A stretch of DNA of 64,000 nt from Azospirillum sp. TSO22-1 (GCF_003116015.1 NZ_LGQZ01000141.1:1-64000), one strand, 5' to 3'; counted from the first letter of the stretch, positions 47,450 to 58,545 are shown. A program made the numbers and translations. The notes: generated by a model from the letters alone, not told the origin.

Positions 47450-47989
47450 ATGAGCCGATTCTTCGGCGAGATCCGGCAGGCCGGCTATGTCGTGGACGAC
47501 ATCGAGGCCGCCATGGACTACTGGAGCCGCACGCTCGGCATCGGCCCGTGGTTCTACAACGAGCGCGTGCCCATCAGGAACTACACCTACCGGGGCGAGC
47601 GGTACGAGGTGCACAACTCGGTGGCGCTCGCCAACTCCGGCCCGTTGCAGATGGAGCTGATCCAGACCCGCAACGATGCGCCCTCCATGTACCGCGACTT
47701 CCGGCAGGCCGGGCGCACCGGCCTCCAGCACGTCGCCTACTGGACGCAGGACTACGACGCCGACATGGAGCGGCTGCTCAAACAGGGGTTCAAACCCGTC
47801 ATGAGCGGCGAGGTGGGAGAGCGCGGGCGCTTCGTCTATTTCGACACCGAGTACCACCCCGGCACCGTCATCGAGCTGTCGGAGGTCGCCGGCCCCAAGG
47901 GCAAGATGTTCGACCTGATCCGCGCCGCCTCCGAAGGCTGGGACGGCAGCGACCCGGTGCGCCCGTTCCCCGACCTCAGCCGGCTGTAA
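47450..47989 (+). CDS. VOC (glyoxalase-fold) metalloenzyme
   Basis: A 179-residue protein with two beta-alpha-beta3 modules. The four positions that bind metal in glyoxalase I are all present: Gln10 (RQAGYVV), Glu69 (QMELIQ), His94 (LQHVAYW) and Glu142 (TVIELSE). It should therefore be a metal-dependent isomerase, lyase, epimerase or dioxygenase of the VOC superfamily. In this operon, between a carboxylate TRAP transporter and a RuBisCO-like protein, an epimerase or isomerase step on a sugar acid is plausible but unproven. The ATG at 47450 follows AAGGAG. Confidence 0.88.
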   Translation: MSRFFGEIRQAGYVVDDIEAAMDYWSRTLGIGPWFYNERVPIRNYTYRGERYEVHNSVALANSGPLQMELIQTRNDAPSMYRDFRQAGRTGLQHVAYWTQDYDADMERLLKQGFKPVMSGEVGERGRFVYFDTEYHPGTVIELSEVAGPKGKMFDLIRAASEGWDGSDPVRPFPDLSRL

Positions 47990-48008
47990 GCCGCTTATGG
48001 AGCATATT

Positions 48009-49274
48009 ATGGGGCGCCTGGAAGCCGACTACCTGATCGAGACGCCGCTCGACCCGGCCAAGGTGGCCGAGGTGATGGCCGGCGAGCAGTCCTGCGGCAC
48101 CTTCACCCGCGTGCACGGCGAGACCGACGACCTGCGCGCCCGCGCCCGCGCCGTGGTGGAGCGGATCGAGGAACTGCCCACCGCGCTCACCCCCAGCCTG
48201 CCGAACAGCTGGCTGGAGCGGCAGAGGCGGCCGGGGCCGTGGCGGCGGGCGAAGATCACCATCTCCTTCCCGGTCGCCAACCTCGGGCCCAACCTGCCGA
48301 CGCTGGCGGCGACGGTGGCCGGCAACCTGTACGACCTGGGCGAGGTCACCGGGCTGCGCCTGGAATCGGTGCGCGTCCCCGCTGTCTACCGGGCGCAGTT
48401 CGAGGCGCCGCGGCACGGCGTCGCCGGCACCCGGCGGCTGACCGGCGTCTCCGAGGGCGCGCTGGTCGGCTCGATCATCAAGCCCAACGTCGGCCTGTCG
48501 GCCGAGGAGACGGGGGAGCTGGTCGGCCAGCTCTGCGCCGCCGGTTTGGACTTCATCAAGGACGACGAAATCTGCGCCGACCCGGCGCACGCGCCGCTGG
48601 CCGAGCGGGTGCCGGCGGTGATGCGGCGGGTGCGGGCGCACCAGGACCGCACCGGCAAGCACGTGATGGTCGCGTTCAACATCACCGACGAGACCGACGC
48701 CATGCGCCGCCACGCCGAGCTGGTGGAGCGCGAGGACGGCAGCTGCGTGATGGTCAGCCTGAACTGGTGCGGCTTCTCGGCGGTGCAAACGCTGCGGCAA
48801 AGCACCGGGCTGGTGCTGCACGGCCACCGCAACGGCTTCGGCGCTCTCTCCCGGCACCCGATGCTGGGCATCGGCTTCGATGCCTATCAGGTCCTCTGGC
48901 GGCTGGCCGGCGTCGACCACATGCACGTGCACGGCCTGCAGGGCAAGTTCGCCCAGCCGGATTCGGAGGTGATCGAGGGCGCGCGCGCCTGCCTGACGCC
49001 GCTGGCCGACGGGGCGGACGACCGGGTGATGCCGGCCTTTTCCTCCGGGCAATGGGCGGGCACCGTGCCGGTGACCTGGGACGCCGCGGGCACCGACGAC
49101 CTGCTGTTCATGTCGGGCGGCGGCATCATGGCGCATCCGGACGGCCCGGCGGCCGGCGTCGCCTCGATCCGGCAGGCGTGGGCAGCGGTGCGCGCGGGCA
49201 CCAGCCTGGAGGATGCGGCCAAAGCGCAGCCGGAACTACAACGCGCGCTGGCGTTCTTTGGGGGGAAGGCGTGA
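48009..49274 (+). CDS. RuBisCO-like protein (form IV), OiaX-like
   Basis: A 421-residue RuBisCO large-subunit homologue. The N-domain begins ADYLIETPLDPAKVAEVMAGEQSCGTF. The barrel carries Lys158 in IIKPNVG (RuBisCO Lys175 position) and the carbamate/metal site Lys184, Asp186, Glu187 in FIKDDE, plus a histidine-rich strand LHGHRNGFG. The loop-6 region reads HVHGLQGKF, unlike true carboxylases. RuBisCO-like proteins next to a DUF1537 kinase include OiaX, which decarboxylates 3-oxo-isoapionate 4-phosphate in D-apiose breakdown. Here the rest of that pathway is missing, so the exact substrate is open. The ATG at 48009 has GGAG upstream; ATG 47997 is an alternative. It overlaps the kinase gene. 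Confidence 0.88.
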   Translation: MGRLEADYLIETPLDPAKVAEVMAGEQSCGTFTRVHGETDDLRARARAVVERIEELPTALTPSLPNSWLERQRRPGPWRRAKITISFPVANLGPNLPTLAATVAGNLYDLGEVTGLRLESVRVPAVYRAQFEAPRHGVAGTRRLTGVSEGALVGSIIKPNVGLSAEETGELVGQLCAAGLDFIKDDEICADPAHAPLAERVPAVMRRVRAHQDRTGKHVMVAFNITDETDAMRRHAELVEREDGSCVMVSLNWCGFSAVQTLRQSTGLVLHGHRNGFGALSRHPMLGIGFDAYQVLWRLAGVDHMHVHGLQGKFAQPDSEVIEGARACLTPLADGADDRVMPAFSSGQWAGTVPVTWDAAGTDDLLFMSGGGIMAHPDGPAAGVASIRQAWAAVRAGTSLEDAAKAQPELQRALAFFGGKA

Positions 49275-50551
49275 CGCTCCGGTACGGCTGGTACGGCGAC
49301 GATTTCACCGGCGCCACCGACACGCTGGCGACCCTGGCGAAGGCCGGGCAGCGGGCGCTGCTGCTGCTCGGCGTGCCCGACGCCGGGCGGCTGGCGAACC
49401 TCGGCCCGCTCGACGCGCTGGGCATCGCCGGGGCGGCGCGCGGCATGGATCCGGAGGCCATGCGGGCCGAGTTGGAGCCGGTCGGGCGCTTCTTCGCGGG
49501 CCTGCGCGTGCCGGTGATGCACTACAAGTGCTGTTCGACCTTCGACAGCGCGCCGCACGTCGGCAGCATCGGCGCCGCGGTGGCGGCGCTGCGGCCGTTC
49601 TTCCCGAACCCGTTCCTGCCCATCGTCGGCGGCCAGCCGAATATTGGCCGCTACTGCCTGTTCAGCACCCTCTTCGCCGCCGCCGGTATCGGCGGGACCG
49701 TACATCGCATCGACCGCCACCCGACCATGCGCGCCCACCCGGTCACCCCGATGACCGAGGCCGACCTGCGCCTGCATCTCGCCGCACAAGGGCTGTCCGA
49801 CGTCGCGGCGCTGCACTACCCCGACTACGACCTGGGCGACGCGGCGCTCGACGCGCGGGTGGGCGAAGGGGGCGTGCTGCTCGACGTCGCCCGCCCGGCG
49901 CACCTCGCCCTCATCGGCCGGCTGATCTGGGAGCGCGCCCGCCGGGCGCCGCTGCTGGCGGTGGGGCCGAGCAGCGTGGCGCAGGCGCTGACCGCGCACT
50001 GGTCGCTCGCCGGCCCGGCGGCGTCCCGTCCCATGGATTACGCCCTGGAGCCGGCGCGCGGCCCGGTGTTCGTCATGGCCGGCAGCCTGTCGCCGGTGAC
50101 GCGCCGGCAGGTCGAGGCCGCCGCGTCCTTCGACCGCCTGCACGCCGCCGCCGGCCTGTTGTGCGCCGACCCCGCCTACGCGGCGCGCCTGCGGGAGGAC
50201 GTCGCCACCCGCCTGCGGACCGGACGGCACGTCCTGGTGTGGACCGCGCCGCCGGACGACGCGCCCGACACCGCTCAGGCCGCCGCGGTCGCCGCCGCCA
50301 CCGCGGCCTTCGTCGCCGACGTGGTGCGCGCGGTGCCGGTGCGGCGGTTGGGCATCCTCGGCGGCGACACCTCCAGCCGGGCCGTCGCCGCGCTCGGCTG
50401 CTGGGGGCTATCCTATGCGACCATCCTGGGGCCAGGGGTGACGCTGTGCCGGAGCCACGGCGACGACCCCGCCTGCGACGGCATCGAGCTGATGCTCAAG
50501 GGCGGCCAGATGGGGAGCGAAGATCTTCTGGAACGGCTGGTTCACGGGTGA
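49271..50551 (+). CDS. Four-carbon acid sugar kinase family protein (DUF1537), OiaK-like
   Basis: A 426-residue kinase starting with GTG in a GTGA overlap with the RuBisCO-like gene. Family motifs: YGDDFTGATDTLATL at the N-terminus (substrate side), HYKCCSTFDSAP, FVMAGSLSPVTRRQVEAA, and the nucleotide-binding GGDTSSRAVAALG near the C-terminus, with GVTLCRSHGDDPACDGIELMLKGGQMGSEDLLERL closing the domain as in relatives. Such kinases phosphorylate sugar acids before decarboxylation; OiaK acts on 3-oxo-isoapionate. Together with the decarboxylase-like partner this defines a kinase-decarboxylase pair. Confidence 0.9.
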   Translation: MTLRYGWYGDDFTGATDTLATLAKAGQRALLLLGVPDAGRLANLGPLDALGIAGAARGMDPEAMRAELEPVGRFFAGLRVPVMHYKCCSTFDSAPHVGSIGAAVAALRPFFPNPFLPIVGGQPNIGRYCLFSTLFAAAGIGGTVHRIDRHPTMRAHPVTPMTEADLRLHLAAQGLSDVAALHYPDYDLGDAALDARVGEGGVLLDVARPAHLALIGRLIWERARRAPLLAVGPSSVAQALTAHWSLAGPAASRPMDYALEPARGPVFVMAGSLSPVTRRQVEAAASFDRLHAAAGLLCADPAYAARLREDVATRLRTGRHVLVWTAPPDDAPDTAQAAAVAAATAAFVADVVRAVPVRRLGILGGDTSSRAVAALGCWGLSYATILGPGVTLCRSHGDDPACDGIELMLKGGQMGSEDLLERLVHG

Positions 50552-50558
50552 ACACGAA

Positions 50559-50665
50559 TTTGCAATCTTCGCAAAAACGGAGGAATGGCGGCGTATATCC
50601 TCGCAAGATTGCATGATTTTTCGGCCCAGGGCTTGCGAACCTGCGAAGGATGCGAATAATCGCAT
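50559..50665. promoter_or_regulatory. Three palindromic sites before the carbonic anhydrase gene
   Basis: TTTGC-N7-GCAAA at 50559-50575; TGCAATCTT (50561-50569) mirrored by AAGATTGCA (50605-50613); and the palindrome ATGCGA-ATAA-TCGCAT at 50650-50665. The two outer copies share TGCAATCTT with a following C/G-rich tail, suggesting two inverted binding sites for one regulator. The carbonic anhydrase starts at 50691. Confidence 0.5.
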
Positions 50666-50690
50666 GCGGCATGACTGACGAGGACGCCCC

Positions 50691-51341
50691 ATGCAGACGC
50701 TCATCGATGGTTTCCGGACGTTCCGCGCCACGGCGTTCCAGAATCACAAGGAGCGTTACCGCCACCTCTCCGTCGCCGGGCAGAACCCGCGCGCGGCGGT
50801 GATCGCCTGCTGCGATTCTCGCGTCGATCCGCAGCTGATCTTCGGGGCTGGGCCAGGAGACCTGTTCGTCATCCGCAACGTCGCCAACCTGGTGCCGCCC
50901 TACGCGCCAAGCGCCGACTACCACGGCACCAGCGCGGCGCTGGAGTTCGCGATCCGGCAACTGAGCGTGCCGCAGGTCATCGTCATGGGCCACACCCGCT
51001 GCGGCGGCATCCGCACGCTGCTCGACCGCGGCGCCGATGGCGGCGACTTCATCGGCCCGTGGATGTCCATCGCCGCCGACGTGCGCGCGCGGGTCCTCGA
51101 CGGCGCCGCACATCCGGAACAGGCCTGCGCCGCGGCCGAGCGCGAGGTGATCCGCCAATCCCTCGCCAACCTCATGAGCTTCCCGTGGATCCGCGAGAAG
51201 GTCGAGACCGGCACGCTTGCGCTGCACGGCTGCCTGTTCGACGTGGCGGCGGCCGATCTGCTGCTGCACGACCCGGCCAGCGGCGCTTTCCGCTCCATGG
51301 CCGCGGAGACCGAGCGCCGGCCGCCGGCCGCCTGCGGCTGA
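50691..51341 (+). CDS. Beta-class carbonic anhydrase
   Basis: A 216-residue zinc enzyme interconverting CO2 and bicarbonate. Zinc ligands and the Asp-Arg dyad are in VIACCDSRVDPQLIF and the second half-site in VMGHTRCGGIRTLL. Length and the C-terminal LHGCLFDVAAADL block fit the bacterial beta class. No signal peptide. It lies 139 bp after the kinase gene behind its own palindrome-rich promoter. It could help dispose of CO2 from the neighbouring decarboxylase-like reaction; that link is only positional. Confidence 0.93.
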   Translation: MQTLIDGFRTFRATAFQNHKERYRHLSVAGQNPRAAVIACCDSRVDPQLIFGAGPGDLFVIRNVANLVPPYAPSADYHGTSAALEFAIRQLSVPQVIVMGHTRCGGIRTLLDRGADGGDFIGPWMSIAADVRARVLDGAAHPEQACAAAEREVIRQSLANLMSFPWIREKVETGTLALHGCLFDVAAADLLLHDPASGAFRSMAAETERRPPAACG

Positions 51342-51345
51342 GCGG

Positions 51346-52702
<1,357 letters not shown>

Positions 52703-52710
<8 letters not shown>

Positions 52711-54493
52711 GGGCGGCCTCCGGCAGGATCATCACGAAGGTCGCGCCGGCGTCCGGATTGTTCTCGGCGCGCAGGCTGCCGCCGAAGTCGCGCACGATGC
52801 CGTAGGACAGCGACAACCCGAGGCCCAGGCCCTCGCCGACCTCCTTGGTGGTGAAGAACGGGTCGAACAGGCGGGCCTGATGCTCCGCCGCGATGCCGGT
52901 TCCGATGTCGGAGATCCGCACCTCCCACACCCCGGGACCACGCACGGCCGATACGGTGATGCGGCGGTCCTCCACACCGGACAGGGCGTCGGCGGCGTTG
53001 CGGATCAGGTTGACCAGCACCTGCTCCAGCCGGACCGCGTCGCCGCGCACCAGGGCGTCGTCGGGCACGGCGCGGGTCAGGTCGATGCCATCCTGGCGCA
53101 GCCGCTGGCCGAGCAGCAGCAGCGCGCGATCGAGGGCCTGCCCCACCGGCACCGCCTCCACCCGCGCCGGCCCCTTGCGGGCGAAGGTCTTGAGGTGGCC
53201 GGAGATCACCGCCATGCGCTCCGCCATGTCGGCGATCATGCCCAGGTTGCCGAGCACCGAGGGGGTGTCGCCGCGCTCCGCCAGCAGGCGGGTGGACGCG
53301 ACGAAGGTGCGGATCGCCGCGAGCGGCTGGTTGAACTCATGCGCCAGCGCCGCCGACATCTGTCCGAGCGCCGCCAGCTTGCCGGCCTGCACCAGTTCCT
53401 CCTGCGCGTCGCGGAGCACCTGGTTGGCGGCGGCCAGCTCGTGGGTGCGCTCCTCGACGCGGCGCTCCAGAGTCTCGTGCGCCTCGCGTTGCAGGCGCAA
53501 CGTCTCGGCGCGCTGGCGGGCGAGCAGCAGGCCGGCGGCGAGCAGCAGCACGAGCGCCGCCGCCAGCACCGCGCCGCTGCGCGCCTGGGCCAGCACGGGT
53601 TCGACGTCGGCGAGCAGGCGGATGGTGGCGTCGAAGTCGGGCAGGGCCAGTTCTTGCATCAGGAAGGCGCGGCCCCGCTCATCCGACAGCGTCACCATGC
53701 CGTCCGGCCCGTCACCGAGGCCGAGCGGACGGAGGTCGGCGCCGGCATACTGCCGGGTGGCGGCGAGTTGGGCGCGCACCGGTTCGGCCAGCGGACGCAG
53801 GGGACGGTACTTCCACTCGGCGTGGCTGGCGAGGAAGACGACGCCGTTCCCGTCAGTGACCATCACCCGTTCCCCGGCCGCCTGCCAGTCGCGCTGCAGC
53901 GGCTCCAGGTCGACCTTGACGACGGCGGTGCCGGCCACCCCCTCCGCTCCGAGCGCCGCACGCGACAGGAAGTAGCCGGGCAGGCCGGTGGTGGCGCCGA
54001 TGCCGAAGTAGCGGCCGCTGCCGGTCGCCATCGTCTGCCGGAAATAGGGGCGGAAGTCGTAGCGGTTGCCGACGAGGCTCTGCACCGGGTCACGCCAGTT
54101 GCTGGCGGCCAGCGTCAGCCCGGTGCGGTCGGTGACGTACAACGATGCCGCTCCGGCGGCCTCGTTTGCGTCCTCCAGCAGGCGGTTGGTGGTGTGCCGA
54201 CGGTCGGCGGAAGGATCCTCCAGCAACGCCAGCACGTCCTTGTCGTGCGCCAGCAGGAAAGGCAGGTAGTCGTATCGGCCGACGGCGGTGCGGATGCCGC
54301 TGGCGTACAGGCCCAGGCGCTGGTCGCCGACCCGGCGCAGTTCGGCCAGCCCGCTCGCCTCCACCCAGCGGTGCGTCTGCCAAGGGGCGAGCGTCAGCGC
54401 TGCGACGAACGCCACGGTCCACAGAGCCCGGCGACCGCCGGGGCGCGGGCGGGGCAGGGCGTCCGTCTGCTGGTCGGTGCGGGCAATGGACAT
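52703..54493 (-). CDS. DctB-type sensor histidine kinase
   Basis: A 596-residue kinase: TM1 (LWTVAFVAALTLAPWQTHRW), a double-Cache periplasmic sensor of the DctB type (RYDYLPFLLAHDKDVLALL, ASNWRDPVQSLVGNRYDFRPYF, FLSRAAL), TM2 (VLAAALVLLLAAGLLLA), a coiled coil, HisKA (ALAHEFNQPLAAIRTFV) and HATPase (NLIRNAADAL, DIGTGI, GLGLGLSLSYGI). Relatives sense C4-dicarboxylates. Here the partner operon is a NitT/TauT-type ABC importer, so the ligand may be a different carboxylate or a keto acid. The start at 54493 is set by the basic N-region before TM1. Confidence 0.92.
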
Positions 54494-54590
54494 GGCCTGT
54501 GCCGGGGATTGAGGCGGAAGCGCAGAGTGCTGGGACGGATCGCCCGTGGTCAAGGGGCGCCGGCAAGGCACCGTTCCTCCGGCGGAGGAA

Positions 54591-54657
54591 CGGATTTTCC
54601 GCGGTCGGCGGATTTCCGCCGATTTCACGCGGCGCCTCGGCGGATTTCCGCCGATTT
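54591..54657 (+). promoter_or_regulatory. Tandem palindromic enhancer sites for the DctD-type regulator
   Basis: The palindrome CGGCGGATTTCCGCCG occurs twice (54606-54621 and 54638-54653) within 21-bp direct repeats 32 bp apart, about three helical turns. A weaker partial copy (CGGATTTTCCGCGG) lies at 54591-54604. They are about 45-90 bp upstream of the sigma-54 promoter, typical enhancer positions. Confidence 0.75.
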
Positions 54658-54694
54658 GCCATCGCGAACATCAGCATCCCCAACGGTTGCGCCT

Positions 54695-54711
54695 CCGGCA
54701 CGCTGCTTGCC
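54695..54711 (+). promoter_or_regulatory. Sigma-54 promoter of the NitT/TauT-type ABC operon
   Basis: CCGGCACGCTGCTTGCC has GG at 54697-54698 and GC at 54709-54710 with the canonical 10-bp spacing, and matches the TGGCACGN4TTGC consensus except at the first T and the final position. Transcription should start near 54722, about 40 bp before the binding-protein ATG. Confidence 0.75.
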
Positions 54712-54762
54712 ATAGGGGCCGGCAAACCGCGGCTCCACCGCGGAAGAACCCGAGGAGGATGC

Positions 54763-55737
54763 ATGTCCAAGAAGTTCCTGTTTGCCGCGATGGCGGTGCT
54801 CGCCGCCTTCGTGACCCAGACCGCGCACGCCGACGACGTGGTGCGGCTCGGCAACCTCAAGTTCGCCCATTATGGCGCCGTCTCCTATATGAAGGAGATC
54901 GGGCCGAAGTACGGCCTGAAGATCGAAGAACGGGTGTTTCCCAAGGGCATCGACATCCTGCCGGCCATCGTCGCCGGAGAGATCGACGCCGCCGCGAGCG
55001 CCGTAGAGGCCGCCATCGCCGGCCGCGCGTCGGGCGTGCCGATCTACGCGGTGGCCGGTTTCGCCAAGGGCGGCGTGCGCATCGTCGCCAAGCCCGACGC
55101 CGGGGTGAAGGCCATCGCCGACCTCAAGGGCAAGAAGGTGGGCGTGGCGCGCGGCGGGACGCAGGAACTGGTGCTGCTGGCCGAACTTGCCAAGCACGGC
55201 CTGTCCTGGTCGGATCGCGGCGGCAAGGACGTGCAGATCCTGTACATGGGCTATGCCGACCTCAACCAGGCGCTGGCCGCCGGCAGCATCGACGCCATGT
55301 CGCAGTCGGAGCCGCAGTCGAGCCAGGCCATCAACAAGGGCTTCGGCGTCGAGGTCATCAAGCCCTACGACACCGATCTGGGCGAACCGGTGCGCTCGCT
55401 GGTCGTCACCGAGGACTTCTACACGAAGAAGCCGGAGGTGGCCCAGCGCTTCATCCGCTGCTTCGTCGAGGCCACCGCCATCTTCCTGTCCAAGCCGGAA
55501 CTGGCCGAGAAGTACGTGCGGGAAAACGTCTTCAAGGGCCAGATCACCAGCCAGGACTACCAGGACGCCATCGGCAACTCGCCGTTCAGCACCGACATCA
55601 CGGTCGAGCACGTGCAGACCAGCACCGACATGATGCAGAAATACGGCGTCGGCCGCATGGCCAATCCGCCGAAGGCCGCCGACTGGGTCAAGCCCGACCT
55701 GCTGGCCAAGGCCAAGACCGCCGTCCAGGTGAACTGA
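54763..55737 (+). CDS. ABC transporter substrate-binding protein, NMT1/SsuA type
   Basis: A 324-residue periplasmic protein: signal peptide (FLFAAMAVLAAFVTQTAHA), then VRLGNLKFAHYGAVSYMKEIGPKYGLK, FPKGIDILPAIVAGEIDAAAS, IADLKGKKVGVARGGTQELVLLAELAK and SVVTEDFY-like LVVTEDFYTKKPEVAQRFIR. The SsuA/TauA/NMT1 fold binds nitrate, sulfonates, pyrimidines or aromatic acids; the ligand here is unknown. The ATG follows GAGGAGG. It is expressed from the sigma-54 promoter and is divergent from the DctB-type kinase. Confidence 0.92.
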   Translation: MSKKFLFAAMAVLAAFVTQTAHADDVVRLGNLKFAHYGAVSYMKEIGPKYGLKIEERVFPKGIDILPAIVAGEIDAAASAVEAAIAGRASGVPIYAVAGFAKGGVRIVAKPDAGVKAIADLKGKKVGVARGGTQELVLLAELAKHGLSWSDRGGKDVQILYMGYADLNQALAAGSIDAMSQSEPQSSQAINKGFGVEVIKPYDTDLGEPVRSLVVTEDFYTKKPEVAQRFIRCFVEATAIFLSKPELAEKYVRENVFKGQITSQDYQDAIGNSPFSTDITVEHVQTSTDMMQKYGVGRMANPPKAADWVKPDLLAKAKTAVQVN

Positions 55738-55756
55738 GGACAGGGGAGAGCACGCC

Positions 55757-56587
55757 ATGTCCCGTCCCTCCCGCATCACGCCGGCCGCGCTGGCGCGCGG
55801 CGCTCTGGTGCCGCTGGTCGTCGTCGCCGTCTGGCAGGCGCTGTCCTCGTCCGGCATGGTCAACCCCACGGTGCTGCCGTCGCCGGGCGCGGTGCTGGTG
55901 CGCTGGTGGCACTATCTGCTGCCGGCCGACCCGTACGATCCGGCACAGTCCGGCTGGCTCGCCTGGGCGCTGTCGGGCGAGATGCTGACCGACGCCTACT
56001 CCAGCCTGTACCGCGTCGTGCTCGGCTTCGTGGTGGGGGCGGGGCTGGCGCTGCCGCTCGGCCTGCTGATGGGCACCAGCGAGCGCGTCTACGGCCTGAT
56101 GGACCCGCTGGTCCAGGTGCTGCGCCCGATCCCGCCGATCGCCTACATCCCGCTGGCGATCCTGTGGTTCGGCCTGGGCAACCCGCCGGCGGTGTTCCTG
56201 ATCGCCATCGGCGCCTTCTTCCCGGTGCTGATGAACACCATCGCCGGGGTGCGCCACGTCGACGGCATCTATCTCCGCGCCGCGCGCAACCTGGGGGCCG
56301 GCAAGCTGACCATGTTCGTGCGTGTCATCCTGCCGGCGGCGACGCCGTACATCCTGGCCGGAGCGCGCATCGGCATCGGCACCGCGTTCATCGTGGTGAT
56401 CGTGTCGGAGATGATCGCGGTCAACGCCGGCCTCGGCTTCCGCATCCTGGAGGCGCGCGAGTTCATGTGGTCGGACAAGATCATCGCCGGGATGTTCACC
56501 ATCGGCTTCCTCGGCCTGGGCATCGACATCGCGATGAACCGGCTGAACACCCATCTGCTGCGGTGGCACCGCGGCCTCGACAGCTGA
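55757..56587 (+). CDS. ABC transporter permease, NitT/TauT type
   Basis: A 276-residue membrane protein with six helices (LVPLVVVAVWQALSS, VVLGFVVGAGLALPLGLLMG) and the conserved cytoplasmic loop EAA-like DGIYLRAARNLGAGKLTMF before VRVILPAATPYILAG. It is the SsuC/TauC relative of the operon, 19 bp after the binding-protein gene. Confidence 0.93.
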   Translation: MSRPSRITPAALARGALVPLVVVAVWQALSSSGMVNPTVLPSPGAVLVRWWHYLLPADPYDPAQSGWLAWALSGEMLTDAYSSLYRVVLGFVVGAGLALPLGLLMGTSERVYGLMDPLVQVLRPIPPIAYIPLAILWFGLGNPPAVFLIAIGAFFPVLMNTIAGVRHVDGIYLRAARNLGAGKLTMFVRVILPAATPYILAGARIGIGTAFIVVIVSEMIAVNAGLGFRILEAREFMWSDKIIAGMFTIGFLGLGIDIAMNRLNTHLLRWHRGLDS

Positions 56588-56601
56588 GCGGAGGCGTCCC
56601 C

Positions 56602-57441
56602 ATGATCACCGCACTCAAATCCGTCCCCGCCTCCGTTCCCGAGACCGCCCCCGTGCAGATCGAGGTGCGCGGGGTGGACAAGGTGTTCGCCACCGGCGGC
56701 CACGAGGTCGTCGCGCTGAAGGGCATCGACCTGGAGGTCCGCCACGGCGAGTTCATCTGCCTGCTCGGCCCCTCGGGCTGTGGCAAGTCGACGCTGCTCA
56801 ACGCCGTCGCCGGCTTCCAGCCGCCGTCAAGGGGCGTGGTGCTGGTGGACGGCCAGCCGATCACCGCGCCCGGCCCCGACCGCGGCATGGTGTTCCAGGA
56901 ATACGCACTGTTCCCCTGGATGACGGTCGCCGAGAACATCGCCTTCGGCCTGCAGATCAAGCGCATGGGCAAGGCGGAGATCGCCGAGCGGGTGGAGGTG
57001 CTGCTGCACAAGCTGCATCTGCAGGACTTCCGCAACCGTTTCCCGAAAGACCTCTCCGGCGGCATGCGCCAGCGCGTCGCCATCGCCCGCGTGCTGGCGC
57101 TGGACAGCCCGATCCTGCTGATGGACGAGCCGTTCGGCGCGCTCGACGCGCTGACCCGCCGCACCCTCCAGGACGAGCTGCTGCGCATCTGGGAGGAGGT
57201 CGGCAAGACGGTGCTGTTCGTCACGCACTCGATCGAGGAGTCGATCTATCTGGCCGACCGCATCGTGGTGATGACCTACCGGCCGGGCACCATCAAGCAG
57301 GAGGTCCGGGTGGAGATGCCGCGCCCGCGCGACGGCGCGTCGGCGGAGTTCAACCGCCTGAAGCGCGACCTCGCCCAGATGGTGATGGAGGAGCAGCAAC
57401 GCTTCAACGCCGACGAGATCCACTCGGTGACGGCGGACTGA
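56602..57441 (+). CDS. ABC transporter ATPase, NitT/TauT type
   Basis: A 279-residue ATPase: Walker A LGPSGCGKST, Q-loop VFQEYALFPWMTV, intact signature LSGGMRQRVAIARVLA, Walker B ILLMDEPFGALD, switch His FVTHSIEES. The first 20 residues are a non-conserved tail. Last gene of the sigma-54-controlled operon, 14 bp after the permease; a hairpin follows its stop. Confidence 0.94.
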   Translation: MITALKSVPASVPETAPVQIEVRGVDKVFATGGHEVVALKGIDLEVRHGEFICLLGPSGCGKSTLLNAVAGFQPPSRGVVLVDGQPITAPGPDRGMVFQEYALFPWMTVAENIAFGLQIKRMGKAEIAERVEVLLHKLHLQDFRNRFPKDLSGGMRQRVAIARVLALDSPILLMDEPFGALDALTRRTLQDELLRIWEEVGKTVLFVTHSIEESIYLADRIVVMTYRPGTIKQEVRVEMPRPRDGASAEFNRLKRDLAQMVMEEQQRFNADEIHSVTAD

Positions 57442-57444
57442 CGC

Positions 57445-57479
57445 GAAAGCCCCTCTCCCGTCGAGGGAAAGGGGCTTTC
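57445..57479. terminator. Hairpin between convergent ABC operons
   Basis: GAAAGCCCCT...AGGGGCTTTC with CTCCC/GGGA extensions forms a long stem between two convergent genes. It can act in both directions, with the A/T-rich stem ends serving as short U-tracts. Confidence 0.65.
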
Positions 57480-57486
57480 CGCATGA

Positions 57487-58537
<1,051 letters not shown>

Positions 58538-58545
<8 letters not shown>

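Noticed and set aside
48009-49274. True RuBisCO and Calvin-cycle locus
   Set aside because: The loop-6 and C-terminal motifs are not those of carboxylating forms, and no phosphoribulokinase or small subunit is nearby; the kinase partner is of the DUF1537 type.
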